64,000 nt of DNA from Pseudarthrobacter phenanthrenivorans Sphe3 (GCF_000189535.1 NC_015145.1:1860001-1924000); one strand, 5' to 3'. Shown: positions 19,360 to 28,459, numbered from the stretch's first letter. The notes: a model not told the origin generated them from the sequence alone. Translations and numbers: made by a program.

Positions 19360-19995
19360 GTGGAAAACGGAACCGCAGCGGCACGGCCGGCTGGGCTGAT
19401 GGTTGACCTCATCATTTCCCTGGATGGTTATGCCTCCGCCGAGGGATGGCCCGGCTGGTGGGGTCTGGAGGGGCCCGAATACCTGGCGTGGCTGGAGCAG
19501 GAGGGACAGAAGAACTACACCTTCCTGATGGGCGCCAACACATACCGGCTCATGTCCGCCATGTCAGAGCAGGCCGCAGCCGGAGACTCGGAATTTTCCG
19601 ACGACGAAGGGGCCAGCCTTAGCGGGCTCGCAGCGGTGCGCAAAATCGCTTTCTCCTCAACACTCCAGGCCCCGCTTGCGTGGCCGAACTCGGAGCTGGT
19701 CACCGGGGATGCCATTGGGGCCGTGAAGGAAATGAAGCGTTCGGGCGGCCAGCCCTTGAGCACCCTCGGCAGCCTCAGCCTTTGCCGTTCCCTGCTGACC
19801 GCCGGCCTGGTGGACCGGTTCCGGCTGGTGGTTTTCCCTGTGATTACCGGGCGGACCGGACGCGAGCGGATCTGGGATGGCTACCCGGACGTCGCACTGG
19901 AGATGGTGGAAAGCCGGACGTTTGATGGCAGGCTGCAGTTGCTCGAATACATTCCCACCGTGCTCTCGGGCCCGCCGGGCACCACGGTTGAATAA
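19360..19995 (+). CDS. Dihydrofolate reductase-family protein
   Basis: 211 residues of the same RibD-like family as its divergent neighbour: MVDLIISLDGYASAEGW, then FLMGANTYRLM and LSTLGSLSLCRSLLTAGLVD. It starts at GTG 19360 with AGGAGGAG 6-7 nt upstream. The two proteins are quite different in sequence, so this is not a recent duplication. A third member sits at 50643. Substrate unknown. Confidence 0.83.
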   Translation: MENGTAAARPAGLMVDLIISLDGYASAEGWPGWWGLEGPEYLAWLEQEGQKNYTFLMGANTYRLMSAMSEQAAAGDSEFSDDEGASLSGLAAVRKIAFSSTLQAPLAWPNSELVTGDAIGAVKEMKRSGGQPLSTLGSLSLCRSLLTAGLVDRFRLVVFPVITGRTGRERIWDGYPDVALEMVESRTFDGRLQLLEYIPTVLSGPPGTTVE

Positions 19996-20042
19996 GGGGC
20001 CCTCCGCTTTTTGGGTGACAGCCATTTGGCACACTGGACACC

Positions 20043-20702
20043 ATGACAGAACGTGATGCCGTAACCACCCAACGTTCCACCGTCCAGGAATGGACCCGCG
20101 CCCTGGCCGAGTCGAAGGGCTCGCCTGGGGGAGGCGCCGGGACCGGCGTCATGCTGGCCATCGCGGCGTCGCTCGCCTCAATGCTCGCCGGCTACACAGA
20201 GCCAAAGGAGCACCAGCGGGGGGACCTCGCCGCCCTGCACGCGCGCGCCCTCTCGCTGCGGGAGGAAGCCCTTCGACTGGCCGACGGCGATGCTGCCGCG
20301 TCCGAAGCGTTTGGCGCCGCCTTCCGCCTGGACCGGGGCCGCGAACGGGACGAGGCGATCCACCGGGCCTCCGTCGACGCGGCCAAGGCTTCGGCCCTCC
20401 TGGGGGAACGGGCCGTGGCCGCGATCGATGACCTGGGCTGGCTTGCCTCGCACGGGAACCCGGCGCTCATAGCCGATGTCGTCGTCGGGTTCGGGGCCCT
20501 GAGGGCTGCGGTGGCGGGGGCGCGGACGAATGTCAGCTTCGACCTTGCCACCCTCAGGTCTGCCGGGGCCACGCTGCAGGAGGTTGAGGAACAGCATCCC
20601 GCCCTGTGGGCAGCGGTGCAGCAGCTCACGGCTGCGCTGGAGCGAATCGATCACCTGACTGCTTCCGTGGACCACAGGGCAGCGCCCACGGATGCCGCCT
20701 GA
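20043..20702 (+). CDS. Cyclodeaminase/cyclohydrolase-family protein
   Basis: 219 residues, all-helical, related to the C-terminal formiminotetrahydrofolate cyclodeaminase domain and to methenyl-THF cyclohydrolase (FchA). The glycine-rich turn SPGGGAGTG followed by a long helix (VMLAIAASLASMLAGY) is the family hallmark, and the conserved FGALRAAVAGARTNV segment comes near the C-terminus. Expected role is conversion of 5-formimino- or methenyl-THF in one-carbon metabolism. It stands alone, with no histidine-degradation or glycine-cleavage gene nearby. Confidence 0.82.
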   Translation: MTERDAVTTQRSTVQEWTRALAESKGSPGGGAGTGVMLAIAASLASMLAGYTEPKEHQRGDLAALHARALSLREEALRLADGDAAASEAFGAAFRLDRGRERDEAIHRASVDAAKASALLGERAVAAIDDLGWLASHGNPALIADVVVGFGALRAAVAGARTNVSFDLATLRSAGATLQEVEEQHPALWAAVQQLTAALERIDHLTASVDHRAAPTDAA

Positions 20703-20768
20703 GCTGCCGGTGCAGCAAGAACCCGGCAACGCCCCGGGCAGGGCGGCGCCGGCCGGTATCCTTAAGGA

Positions 20769-21827
20769 ATGACCACGGCGGTCCGCCACCCACAAACCGC
20801 CTTCCCGCTGGCACGGAGGACGCGGGGTCTGGTGCGGCGCGTGCCAGTATGGACCTGGCGGCTGCTGATGCTGGGCGTGAGCCCCCGTGAGCGTGCACGG
20901 TTCAATACGGACCCACGGACAGACATCGGTTACGCAGTTGATATCAGCTACGCAGAAGATGGTGTGGCCGCGCAAAAACTCGACGTCCTCACCCCCCTCG
21001 CAATCGCCCACAGCTCCCAGGCCCGCCACAACGGCGCCCTTCCCGTCTACGTGTACTTCCACGGCGGAGGATGGACATCCGGCGACAAGTCAGCCCTGAC
21101 CAAATACTGCGCAAACCAGGCGGCCGGCGGAATGGTGGTGGTCAATGTCAACTACCGCAGGCCGCCCCGGTTCCATATGGGCCATGTACTTGATGACGCC
21201 AACGCTGCTTTGGCCTGGGTGCGCAGCAACATCGAAGACTACGGGGGCGATCCCGAATGCGTGGTTTTGGGCGGCGACTCCGCCGGCGGCCAGATCGCGG
21301 CTTTGCTGGCGGCGGCAACGTTCCGGCCTGAGCTGGCCGGACACTATTCCCTTCAGCCCGCCGTGGCCGCGGACCACGTGAAAGGCCTTGTCCAGCACTG
21401 CAGCATGGTGGACTTCTCAGTGTTCTTCAAGAGCGGATTCGTGATGGGCCTGAATTTCGTCCGTATGCTGCTGCCGTCCCGGCCCGGGAACCGCCGCCGG
21501 GTGCCCTTTACCACCAAAAGGGCCTTGGAGCGGCTCCGGGAGGAGGCCGCCTGCATGTCTCCCATTGAATGGCTGGACGGCCGGTTCCCGCCTGTCTTTG
21601 TCACGACCTCGGAACGTGACTTCCTGTATGAGGCCAACCTCAACTTCATCGCGAGGCTGGAAGAACACGATGTCCCGGTTGATGCCCTGATCTACGAATG
21701 GTCCAACACGAACACCGAACACACCTGGCAACAGGACTACCGGTTCGCCGAATCCCAGGAAGTCTACCGGCGCCTGCACGCCTTCGTCAGGAGGGTCTCG
21801 GCCCCCGCCGGGGACGCCTCTCAATAA
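20769..21827 (+). CDS. Alpha/beta hydrolase of the hormone-sensitive-lipase type
   Basis: 352 residues. The oxyanion motif HGGGW (98-102) and nucleophile elbow GDSAGG with Ser171 place it in the HSL/esterase family IV group. A late Asp and the His in NTEHTWQQDY complete the expected triad. Substrate is probably a short-chain ester. ATG 20769 lacks a ribosome site but lies 6 nt after TATCCT (20757-20762), suggesting a leaderless transcript. Another alpha/beta hydrolase follows 28 bp later. Confidence 0.88.
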   Translation: MTTAVRHPQTAFPLARRTRGLVRRVPVWTWRLLMLGVSPRERARFNTDPRTDIGYAVDISYAEDGVAAQKLDVLTPLAIAHSSQARHNGALPVYVYFHGGGWTSGDKSALTKYCANQAAGGMVVVNVNYRRPPRFHMGHVLDDANAALAWVRSNIEDYGGDPECVVLGGDSAGGQIAALLAAATFRPELAGHYSLQPAVAADHVKGLVQHCSMVDFSVFFKSGFVMGLNFVRMLLPSRPGNRRRVPFTTKRALERLREEAACMSPIEWLDGRFPPVFVTTSERDFLYEANLNFIARLEEHDVPVDALIYEWSNTNTEHTWQQDYRFAESQEVYRRLHAFVRRVSAPAGDASQ

Positions 21828-21855
21828 AACCTGATGCCCGCGCTATCTTGGGAGC

Positions 21856-22803
21856 ATGGGAACGGCGGATCGGCAACCGTTGGGGGTAAGCCCCGAAGAG
21901 TTCGGTTCTGCCCGCGTTGATGCTGCAGCCCTGCTGGATGCGGAGCTTGGTGAGGTTGACTGGACCAGGCGCCCTCCCGGTTCGGCAGCCACCAGGATCC
22001 AAGCCCCCAGCGGCCAGCTTGCGGCCTGGACCATGGGCAACCCTGAAGACCCCTGGATCGTCCTTGTTCCCGGGGCCACCGGCTCCAAAGAGGACTTTTC
22101 GCTGATGATGCCGGACCTGGCCGAAGCCGGCTACTTCGTCCTCAGTTATGACCTGGCCGGACAGTACGAGTCTGCAGCAGCCGGACCGGAGAACCTGGTG
22201 CCGCCGCGGCGGCACTACGACTACGACCTCTTCGTCAACGATCTCCTTGCGGTCCTCGGGACAGCCGGCAAGCCTGTCCATGTGGTGGGGTACTCGTTCG
22301 CCGCGATCGTGGTGCAAATCGCGTTCTCCGTCCGGCCGGAGCTGTTCCTGACGCTCACGCTCCTGAGTTGCCCGCCCGAACCCGGGCAGAGTTTCCGCGG
22401 GGTGAGCAGGATCGGGCGGTTCAGCAGCTGGGCGAACGGCCGGATAGGTGCAGCCCTGCTGATCTGGGGTATCCGCCGGAGTTTTGTCCGGGTGCCCCGA
22501 AGCCGGCAGCGCTTCGTCAATTACCGCTTCCGCTATACGCGGCGGGCTTCCGTCCGGGACATCTACGAACTGATGAAGAATGTTCCGGACCTGCGCGGAC
22601 TCCTGGCCGGCGCCGACATCCCCAAGTTCGTCGCCGTGGGAGAACATGACCTGTGGCCTCTGCAGCTGCACCGGCTGTTCGCCCAGGCGATCGGCGCCCG
22701 CATAGCTGTCTACCGCGGCGGGCACAGCCCGTGCGAGACTTCGCCGCATGAATTCAGCCGGGACCTCCTGGCCCTGTACGCGAAGCAGGACGGAGCGCCC
22801 TGA
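21856..22803 (+). CDS. Alpha/beta hydrolase
   Basis: 315 residues with an alpha/beta hydrolase core: LVPGATGSKEDF supplies the oxyanion turn, GYSFA the nucleophile Ser147, and GEHDLWPLQ plus GGHSPCETSP the acid and histidine. It is distinct from the HSL-type enzyme immediately upstream. TATCTT (21844-21849) stands 6 nt before ATG 21856, so the gene may have its own leaderless promoter inside the end of the previous gene. Substrate unknown. Confidence 0.87.
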   Translation: MGTADRQPLGVSPEEFGSARVDAAALLDAELGEVDWTRRPPGSAATRIQAPSGQLAAWTMGNPEDPWIVLVPGATGSKEDFSLMMPDLAEAGYFVLSYDLAGQYESAAAGPENLVPPRRHYDYDLFVNDLLAVLGTAGKPVHVVGYSFAAIVVQIAFSVRPELFLTLTLLSCPPEPGQSFRGVSRIGRFSSWANGRIGAALLIWGIRRSFVRVPRSRQRFVNYRFRYTRRASVRDIYELMKNVPDLRGLLAGADIPKFVAVGEHDLWPLQLHRLFAQAIGARIAVYRGGHSPCETSPHEFSRDLLALYAKQDGAP

Positions 22804-22806
22804 CCG

Positions 22807-23589
22807 CTACCCGCCGTCGTCCGCTGTTTCCCGCTGGTGCCGTGCCCGCAGTCGCTGCAGGCGGCGGCGGAGCGGTGGCTCCTCCCGGAACTCAACCCGG
22901 AAAGTCACCAAGGTCATGGCCAGGTGGCGGCGGATGGACGCCCAGCTGGTCAGCGGCCGGGCCGAGATCCCGACGGAGAGGGCGGGGTCATAGATGACGC
23001 GCATTCCCGGGCGGAGGCTGTAGGAAATATCGAGGTCGTCGTGGACATCGGCATTGTTCCGCACGACGCTGCCGCGGATCTCCTGCCACACCGGCCGCCG
23101 AAGTGCGAAGTTCGAACCGAAAACCGGCGGGTGGCCCAGGAGAAACCCGAAGAGCCTGAAGTACGCGGCAAGGACCAGGTGCCTCCCTGCCCAGCGCGCC
23201 CATGCACGTCCGCCATAGAACTGTGCGGGCCCGGTGATGAGGGACTGGGGGCCGGCAGCCGCCAGGGCAGCCTCCAGGCGTTCCAGCCAGTCGGCGGGCG
23301 GCCTGGAGTCGGTATCGAGCCGGGCGATGATATCTCCGGTGGCCGCATCGAAACCGGCAGCCGCAGTGGCAGGAATGCCCGGCACGTCCACCAGTATGCG
23401 CCGTACGCCCGCTGCGCTGCACACGGCTTCCGTGTTATCCGAGCTGGCGTTGTCCACCACGATGATCTCGTCCGCCGGCCTGCTCTGACGCGACAGCAGC
23501 AGCAGGCATGCCTGCAGCATTTCGGCGTCATTCCGGGTGGGGATCACAACCGAGACAGTCCCTCCAGCACCTGCCCGTTCTGTGCCCAC
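22807..23589 (-). CDS. Family 2 glycosyltransferase
   Basis: 260 residues of a GT-A fold transferase: VSVVIPTRND (12-21), VVDNASSDNT, then the metal-binding DTD (92-94) in ARLDTDSRPPADW and HDDLDISY further on. A hydrophobic stretch (LVLAAYFRLFGFLLG) may sit against the membrane. GTG 23589 is preferred because AGGAG lies 6 nt upstream; the frame extends further but without coding character. It is divergent from the toroid protein at 23656, 66 bp away. The sugar donor and acceptor cannot be predicted. Confidence 0.87.
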   Translation of the reverse strand: MGTERAGAGGTVSVVIPTRNDAEMLQACLLLLSRQSRPADEIIVVDNASSDNTEAVCSAAGVRRILVDVPGIPATAAAGFDAATGDIIARLDTDSRPPADWLERLEAALAAAGPQSLITGPAQFYGGRAWARWAGRHLVLAAYFRLFGFLLGHPPVFGSNFALRRPVWQEIRGSVVRNNADVHDDLDISYSLRPGMRVIYDPALSVGISARPLTSWASIRRHLAMTLVTFRVEFREEPPLRRRLQRLRARHQRETADDGG

Positions 23590-23655
23590 TGCTGACTCCT
23601 CCGCACCCTTTGGCCCTATTCTGGTGGCAGTGGTCCCCGAGAGGAAGGGCCTGCT

Positions 23656-24636
23656 GTGGCTACCCGGAAAAACCAACAGCCGCGCGCTGGCAGCCAGGCG
23701 CCTGCTGACCTGATCCCGTGGCTGCTGGAGGGAGATCCTGCCATCCGCTGGCAGGTGCTGCAGGACCTGCAGGGGGCGGGGGAGGAGCAGGTCCTCGCTG
23801 AGCGCCGCCGCGTGGCAACCGAAGGGTGGGGCGCCAAGCTGCTGGGCGAACAGGACGACGGCGGGACCTGGGCCCAGGGGCTGTATTTGCCCAAATGGAC
23901 GTCCACCACCTACACCCTCCTCCTTCTTCACCGGTTGGGCCTTCCAGAGGGTAATGCCCAGGCGGTGCGCGGTTGCCAATGCCTCTGGGAGGGTGCCACG
24001 TATTACGACGGCGGACCAAGCCTGTGGCACGGACCTCCGGACACGTGTGTTGCGGGAATGCTTGTCCTCCTGGCTTCCTGCTTCCGTTACGGGGAGCCGC
24101 GGCTCGAAGCGGCAGTGTCCTGGCTCCTGAGCGAACAGCTTCCCGACGGCGGGTGGAATTGCCAGGCCAGGCGGACAGGATCCCGCCACGGTTCCTTCCA
24201 CACGAGTATCAGCGTCCTTGAGGCACTCCAGGCGTACCGGCAGTCCGGCGGACACGCCGGCGTGCAGGAAGCGACGGCAAGGGGGCAGGATTTCTTCCTT
24301 TCCCACCACCTCTACAGGTCACACCGCTCCGGCGAAGTTGTCCACGAAAGCTTCCTCCGCTTCCCGTTTCCTCCGCACTGGCACTTCGACCTTCTCCGGG
24401 GGCTGGAGTATTTCCGGGCGGCGGGGACAGTGCCGGACGCCCGGCTGGAAGATGCTGTGGAACGCGTCCGCACAGCCCAAAGACCGGACGGCACCTGGAA
24501 AAGGTATCCGCCCTACCCGGGCAGGCAGTGGTTTCCCCTCGAACCGCCGGGCGCAAGCCGAATGACTACACTGCGGTGCCTCCGGGTGCTGCGCTGGTGG
24601 GACCGCCGCGGCGCCTACACCAGCGGCCAGGGGTAG
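23656..24636 (+). CDS. Squalene-cyclase-like alpha/alpha-toroid protein
   Basis: 326 residues with repeated Gly-Trp turns (QDDGGTWAQ, LPDGGWNCQ and RPDGTWKRY) like the QW repeats of terpene cyclases and prenyltransferase beta subunits. It is about half the length of a full cyclase, and the catalytic DxDD motif is missing, so terpene cyclisation is unlikely; it may bind or trim a ligand in the toroid cavity. GTG 23656 has GAGGAAGG upstream. Its 3' end overlaps the convergent SCO1664-family gene by 22 bp. Confidence 0.75.
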   Translation: MATRKNQQPRAGSQAPADLIPWLLEGDPAIRWQVLQDLQGAGEEQVLAERRRVATEGWGAKLLGEQDDGGTWAQGLYLPKWTSTTYTLLLLHRLGLPEGNAQAVRGCQCLWEGATYYDGGPSLWHGPPDTCVAGMLVLLASCFRYGEPRLEAAVSWLLSEQLPDGGWNCQARRTGSRHGSFHTSISVLEALQAYRQSGGHAGVQEATARGQDFFLSHHLYRSHRSGEVVHESFLRFPFPPHWHFDLLRGLEYFRAAGTVPDARLEDAVERVRTAQRPDGTWKRYPPYPGRQWFPLEPPGASRMTTLRCLRVLRWWDRRGAYTSGQG

Positions 24637-25316
24637 CGCATCCCCGTCCGGTCAACCGGCAGCGTCCCTTCCCGGAGCAGGCGCTGCACCCGCCGCTGCA
24701 GCGCCGCAACCTCGCCGTCGTCGAGCAGTTCTGCCACATCGGCAGGCACGGAACCGGCGAGCGCGCTGATGTCCCCGAGCAGGGGCTCCGGGATGGCTTC
24801 GCCGGCGAACTCCCAGATGACGGTGCGGAGCTTGAAGATTGCCGAGAAGCACAGGCCGTGGTCGATGCCCCAGATGCGTCCGTCGTGTCCCCGCAGTACA
24901 TGGCCGCTTTTGCGGTCGGTGTTGTTGGCCACGACGTCGAAGAGGGCGAGCTGCGACAGTACGGCATGCGTTTCAGGTGCTTCTGCATGCAAGGTGAAGT
25001 AGTGCTCGCGGAAGTCGCACTCCACGAACCACTGCAGGGAGCCGATTCCCAGCGGTGCATCCGCGCGGATGACCGTGGGCGGCACCAGGTCCCAGGCGAG
25101 GTGGCGGCTGAGGAGGTAGGCAGCGCGCTCCCGCCGGTACAGGCCGGGATCGAAATCCGACAGGGGCCGTTCGCCCGATTCCGGCTTGTACACGGCGTAG
25201 GCCGAGTGGTCCCCGGAGGCGACCCGGACCAGGAAGGTGGCGTTGCTGCTGCGCGGGATCCGCGCAAGGAGTTCGACGCGGCCTTCGGTCAGCAGGGTCA
25301 GCTCAGGCGTGGACAC
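24615..25316 (-). CDS. SCO1664-family protein (PI3/4-kinase-like fold)
   Basis: 233 residues belonging to the actinobacterial SCO1664 family, distant relatives of HipA/PI3-4 kinases. The core shows YAVYKPESGERPL (ATP-binding Lys region), LALFDVVANNTDRKSGHVL (catalytic Asp/Asn loop) and WGIDHGLCF (metal Asp). The in vivo target is unknown. It follows the MSMEG_4193-family phosphatase by 60 bp. In many actinobacteria these two flank a DUF3090 gene next to mshC of mycothiol synthesis; here DUF3090 and mshC are absent. GTG 25316 starts the conserved region. Confidence 0.85.
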   Translation of the reverse strand: MSTPELTLLTEGRVELLARIPRSSNATFLVRVASGDHSAYAVYKPESGERPLSDFDPGLYRRERAAYLLSRHLAWDLVPPTVIRADAPLGIGSLQWFVECDFREHYFTLHAEAPETHAVLSQLALFDVVANNTDRKSGHVLRGHDGRIWGIDHGLCFSAIFKLRTVIWEFAGEAIPEPLLGDISALAGSVPADVAELLDDGEVAALQRRVQRLLREGTLPVDRTGMRYPWPLV

Positions 25317-25376
25317 CGGCCCGGCCTTGCTGCGGGAGGGGCGGGGCGGGCGCAGTTCCTGCGGTGCTGGGGCGGG

Positions 25377-26039
25377 TCATGGCGTCCGCAGTCCTGCCAG
25401 GCTGCCGGACGTGGAGTTCACCGTCAGCACGGCGGGCGCCTGCCCGTCCGCATAGGAGATGGCGGAGACGGACGCGGGGCTGATGACGATCCTCTGGAAC
25501 AGGTCCAGGTGCGTCCCCAGTGCGTGGGCCACGGCAGCCTTGATGGGGTCGGCGTGGGAGAAGCACACGACGACGGCCCCCGGGTGGGCGGCCCGGAGTT
25601 CGTCGAGTGCGTCCACCATGCGTGCCTGCATTTGCGTGAAGCTTTCCCCGCCGGGAAAGCGGAACGACGACGGCGTGTGCTGGACTGTGCGCCACTGCGG
25701 CAGCCCGGACAGGTCGGCGAGCGCGGCGCCGGTCCACTCGCCAAAGTCGCATTCGAGCAGCCCGGGGTCCTCTTTCACGCCAATCCCGGTCCGGGCGGCT
25801 ACAGGCGCGGCGGTTTCGAGGGCCCGCTCAAGCGGGGAGGAATAGACGGCATCCACCGCCAGGCCCGCGAGGCGTTCTGCTACTTCACGGGCCTGAGACT
25901 GGCCCTGTTCGGACAGGTGAAGTCCCGCGGCCCGGCCGGGCAGCACCTTTCCAGTGGTTGGCGTCTGGCCGTGCCGCACCAGGAGGAGGAGTGTTTGGGC
26001 AGGCACAGCCTGGGGAGCGGGGGACGTTGCGTTAGTCAT
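25377..26039 (-). CDS. MSMEG_4193-family histidine phosphatase (putative phosphomutase)
   Basis: 220 residues of the histidine phosphatase superfamily: LLLLVRHGQTPTTG carries the phospho-accepting His, SSPLERALETA the arginine, LLECDFGEWTG the proton donor and VVCFSHADPIKAA the second His. Annotated widely as a putative phosphomutase; the substrate is unknown. ATG 26039 is used, but GTG codons at 26042 and 26045 are equally possible. It is the first gene of the pair with SCO1664, suggesting a shared cofactor-related role. Confidence 0.87.
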   Translation of the reverse strand: MTNATSPAPQAVPAQTLLLLVRHGQTPTTGKVLPGRAAGLHLSEQGQSQAREVAERLAGLAVDAVYSSPLERALETAAPVAARTGIGVKEDPGLLECDFGEWTGAALADLSGLPQWRTVQHTPSSFRFPGGESFTQMQARMVDALDELRAAHPGAVVVCFSHADPIKAAVAHALGTHLDLFQRIVISPASVSAISYADGQAPAVLTVNSTSGSLAGLRTP

Positions 26040-26202
26040 CACCACCCAGCGTATGTCGAGATGGGCGGCTTGTGGGCAGGTGCAAGGCTTTCAGTGGCCG
26101 CGGACTTCGGTCCCTGCCTCCCGACCGGACCCAAGCGGACTAGACTCTGGTTCGGACCGCGGAAGCGGTCCCTGCGCGAGGAACGTACACAAAGGAGCGG
26201 CG

Positions 26203-26997
26203 ATGGCCGGCGGCAGCCGCGAACCTGGCCGGACGGTGACATCAAAGGTGCTTGCGATCCTGGAGGCGTTTGAGGGCTCCCGCGGGGCAATGAGCCTCAC
26301 GGACATCGCAGACCGGTCCGGCCTGCCGGTGAGCACCGCCCACCGCCTGGTCAATGAACTCACGGACTGGGGGCTCCTTTCGCGCGAACCCAACGGCCGC
26401 TACCAGTTGGGCATCCGGTTGTGGGAACTCGCCCAAAACACGGGACGCCAACTGCGTGACGCTGCCCACCCCTACATCCAGGACCTGTTCTCGCTCACGG
26501 GGGAGACGGCGCACCTGGCCATTCGGGAGGGCCACGAGGTTCTCTACATCGACAGGGTCTACGGGTCCAAGCGCGTGCCGCGGGCGTCCCGGGTGGGTGG
26601 CCGCCTTCCCATGCATGCCACCGCTGTGGGAAAGGTCATCCTCGCATTTGAGGACGACTGGGTCCGGGATGCCTGCCTTAACCGGGACCTCGAAAGGCCA
26701 ACCGCCCATACACACGTTGACCCGCGCCGGTTTCCTGAGGAGCTGCACCAGATCCGGGAGCAGGGTTACGCCGTCACCATGGAGGAGGTACGGCTCGGAT
26801 CCTGTTCAATCGCCGTACCCGTTTTCCACACCGGAAGGATAGGAGCCGGCTTGGGCCTGGTGCTGCCCACATCGCAGGCTTCAACCATGACCAGGCACCT
26901 TCCTGTCCTGAAAGGCATCTCGGCCCAAATCGAGCGGGCAACCGCGCGCATCCCGCTGGAAACCCTCATCGGCGTGCACCGGGCAGCAAAGGAGTAA
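26203..26997 (+). CDS. IclR-family transcriptional regulator of the cre-like cluster
   Basis: 264 residues: winged helix-turn-helix at about 13-75 (SLTDIADRSGLPVSTAHRLV) and an IclR effector domain (HLAIREGHEVLYIDRV, GRLPMHATAVGKVILA, GSCSIAVPVF). IclR proteins commonly control aromatic catabolism, binding the substrate or an intermediate. ATG 26203 has AAAGGAG upstream. It precedes the P450 gene by 179 bp on the same strand, and is the only regulator near the eight catabolic genes, so it is the likely pathway switch. Activator or repressor mode is not evident. Confidence 0.9.
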   Translation: MAGGSREPGRTVTSKVLAILEAFEGSRGAMSLTDIADRSGLPVSTAHRLVNELTDWGLLSREPNGRYQLGIRLWELAQNTGRQLRDAAHPYIQDLFSLTGETAHLAIREGHEVLYIDRVYGSKRVPRASRVGGRLPMHATAVGKVILAFEDDWVRDACLNRDLERPTAHTHVDPRRFPEELHQIREQGYAVTMEEVRLGSCSIAVPVFHTGRIGAGLGLVLPTSQASTMTRHLPVLKGISAQIERATARIPLETLIGVHRAAKE

Positions 26998-27057
26998 TCT
27001 CCCCACTGCCCCGCCTGCGCTCCAACCTTGCGGTCCCACTTCACCTGCGCAGTATTG

Positions 27058-27076
27058 GTTTCCGTCCAGTGGAAGC
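27058..27076 (+). promoter_or_regulatory. Possible IclR-type operator before creJ
   Basis: The 179 bp between the regulator and the P450 gene hold an imperfect inverted repeat, GTTTCC-7 nt-GGAAGC (27058-27063, 27071-27076). IclR sites are often short TTCC/GGAA-type palindromes, and the position suits control of the operon. No convincing -35/-10 pair could be fixed. This is a weak call from sequence alone. Confidence 0.25.
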
Positions 27077-27176
27077 AGAAGCTGTCCCCTGACAGTGAGG
27101 TGGACCACACTAAAGGTTAAGAACCTTCGGGGGCCGCACAGGCGCCCGGACGGCGTCAATCTTCAAGGAGTTCCCC

Positions 27177-28454
27177 ATGTCACCGTCGACAGAAACGGCC
27201 GGCCGCTGCCCCTTCGGCTACGGCGCCGAAGCCCCTGCCGGGCACCACGGCTATGAGCCGTTCCAGATGAAGGATCCGTTCCCCGCCTACGCCGAACTCC
27301 GGGCCGAGCAGCCGGTGATGTTCGATGAGCGCGTTGGCCTGTACGTCGTGTCCCGATACGACGACATCAAAGCCGTATTCGAGGACTGGGAGACTTTCTC
27401 CAGCGAAAACGCCCAGGCCCCCGTCCGCGAACGCGGTCCTGCCGCGAAGAAAATCATGGTGGACGGCGGCTTCACGGCCTACTCGGGACTGTCCGCGCGC
27501 CGTCCGCCGGAGCACACCCGCATCCGCGCCGTGGTGCAGAAGGCCTTCACGCCCCGCCGCTACAAGGCGCTGGAACCGTTCATCCGGCAGAACGTCGTGG
27601 CCCTGATCGAAAAAATGCTCGCCCGTCCGGAACGCCGCGGCGATCTTGTCAAGGACCTCGCCTACGACGTCCCCACCATCACCATCCTCACCCTGATCGG
27701 CGCGGACGTTTCCCAGGTGGACCAGTTCAAGCGCTGGAGCGATTCCCGGGCAGCCATGACCTGGGGCGACCTCAGCGACGAGGACCAGATCCCGCACGCC
27801 CACAATCTCGTGGAGTACTGGCAGGAATGCCTGCGCCTGGTCCGGGTGGCCCATGAGCAGGGCGGCGACAACCTCACCGCAGACCTGGTCAAGGCACAGC
27901 AGGACGGCGCTGAAATCTCCGATCACGAGATCGCATCGGTCCTCTACAGCCTGCTGTTCGCCGGCCACGAGACCACCACCACCCTGATCGCCAACGCCCT
28001 GCGCGAGCTCCTGGTCCGCCCCGGGCAGTGGCAGCAGCTGGTCGAGGATCCCAAGAAGATCCCCGCCGCCATCGATGAGGTCCTCCGCTACGCCGGCTCG
28101 ATCGTCGGGTGGCGCCGCAAGGCCCTCAAGGACACCGAAGTAGGTGGCGTCCCCATCAGGGAGGGCTCCCAGCTGCTCCTCCTGATGGGCTCCGCAAACC
28201 GTGATGAAAGCAAGTTCGAAGCCGGCGAGGACTTCGATATCTCACGGCCCAACGCCCGCGAGCACCTCTCCTTCGGGTTCGGCATCCACTACTGCCTGGG
28301 CAACATGCTCGCCAAGCTTCAGGCCAAGATCGCGCTCGAGGAAGTGGCCCGGCTGGCCCCCAAACTGCAGCTGGAGGACCCGGAGGACATTGCCTTTCGC
28401 GAAAACCTCTCCTTCCGCGTCCCCGAGACCGTTCCTGTCACCTGGAAGGCCTGA
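27177..28454 (+). CDS. creJ: Cytochrome P450, CreJ-like aryl-phosphate alkyl hydroxylase
   Basis: 425 residues, soluble class I P450. AGHETT (262-267) is the I-helix oxygen site, EVLR holds E301/R304 of the ExxR motif and FGFGIHYCLG gives heme-ligand Cys373. In the Corynebacterium cre pathway CreJ oxidises the methyl group of 4-methylphenyl phosphate. The assignment here rests on gene order: synthase subunits, alcohol dehydrogenase, ferredoxin, reductase, phosphohydrolase and aldehyde dehydrogenase follow without a break. ATG 27177 has AAGGAG. A generic P450 family call is certain; the CreJ role is strong inference. Confidence 0.88.
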   Translation: MSPSTETAGRCPFGYGAEAPAGHHGYEPFQMKDPFPAYAELRAEQPVMFDERVGLYVVSRYDDIKAVFEDWETFSSENAQAPVRERGPAAKKIMVDGGFTAYSGLSARRPPEHTRIRAVVQKAFTPRRYKALEPFIRQNVVALIEKMLARPERRGDLVKDLAYDVPTITILTLIGADVSQVDQFKRWSDSRAAMTWGDLSDEDQIPHAHNLVEYWQECLRLVRVAHEQGGDNLTADLVKAQQDGAEISDHEIASVLYSLLFAGHETTTTLIANALRELLVRPGQWQQLVEDPKKIPAAIDEVLRYAGSIVGWRRKALKDTEVGGVPIREGSQLLLLMGSANRDESKFEAGEDFDISRPNAREHLSFGFGIHYCLGNMLAKLQAKIALEEVARLAPKLQLEDPEDIAFRENLSFRVPETVPVTWKA

Positions 28455-28459
28455 CCACC

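Noticed and set aside
18617..19995. The two divergent dihydrofolate reductase-family genes as a recent inverted duplication
   Set aside because: The proteins share only family motifs and differ in most other positions, so they are separate family members.
24528..26273. 581-codon plus-strand frame
   Set aside because: Covers the SCO1664 and phosphatase genes in antisense; both of those show intact catalytic motifs.
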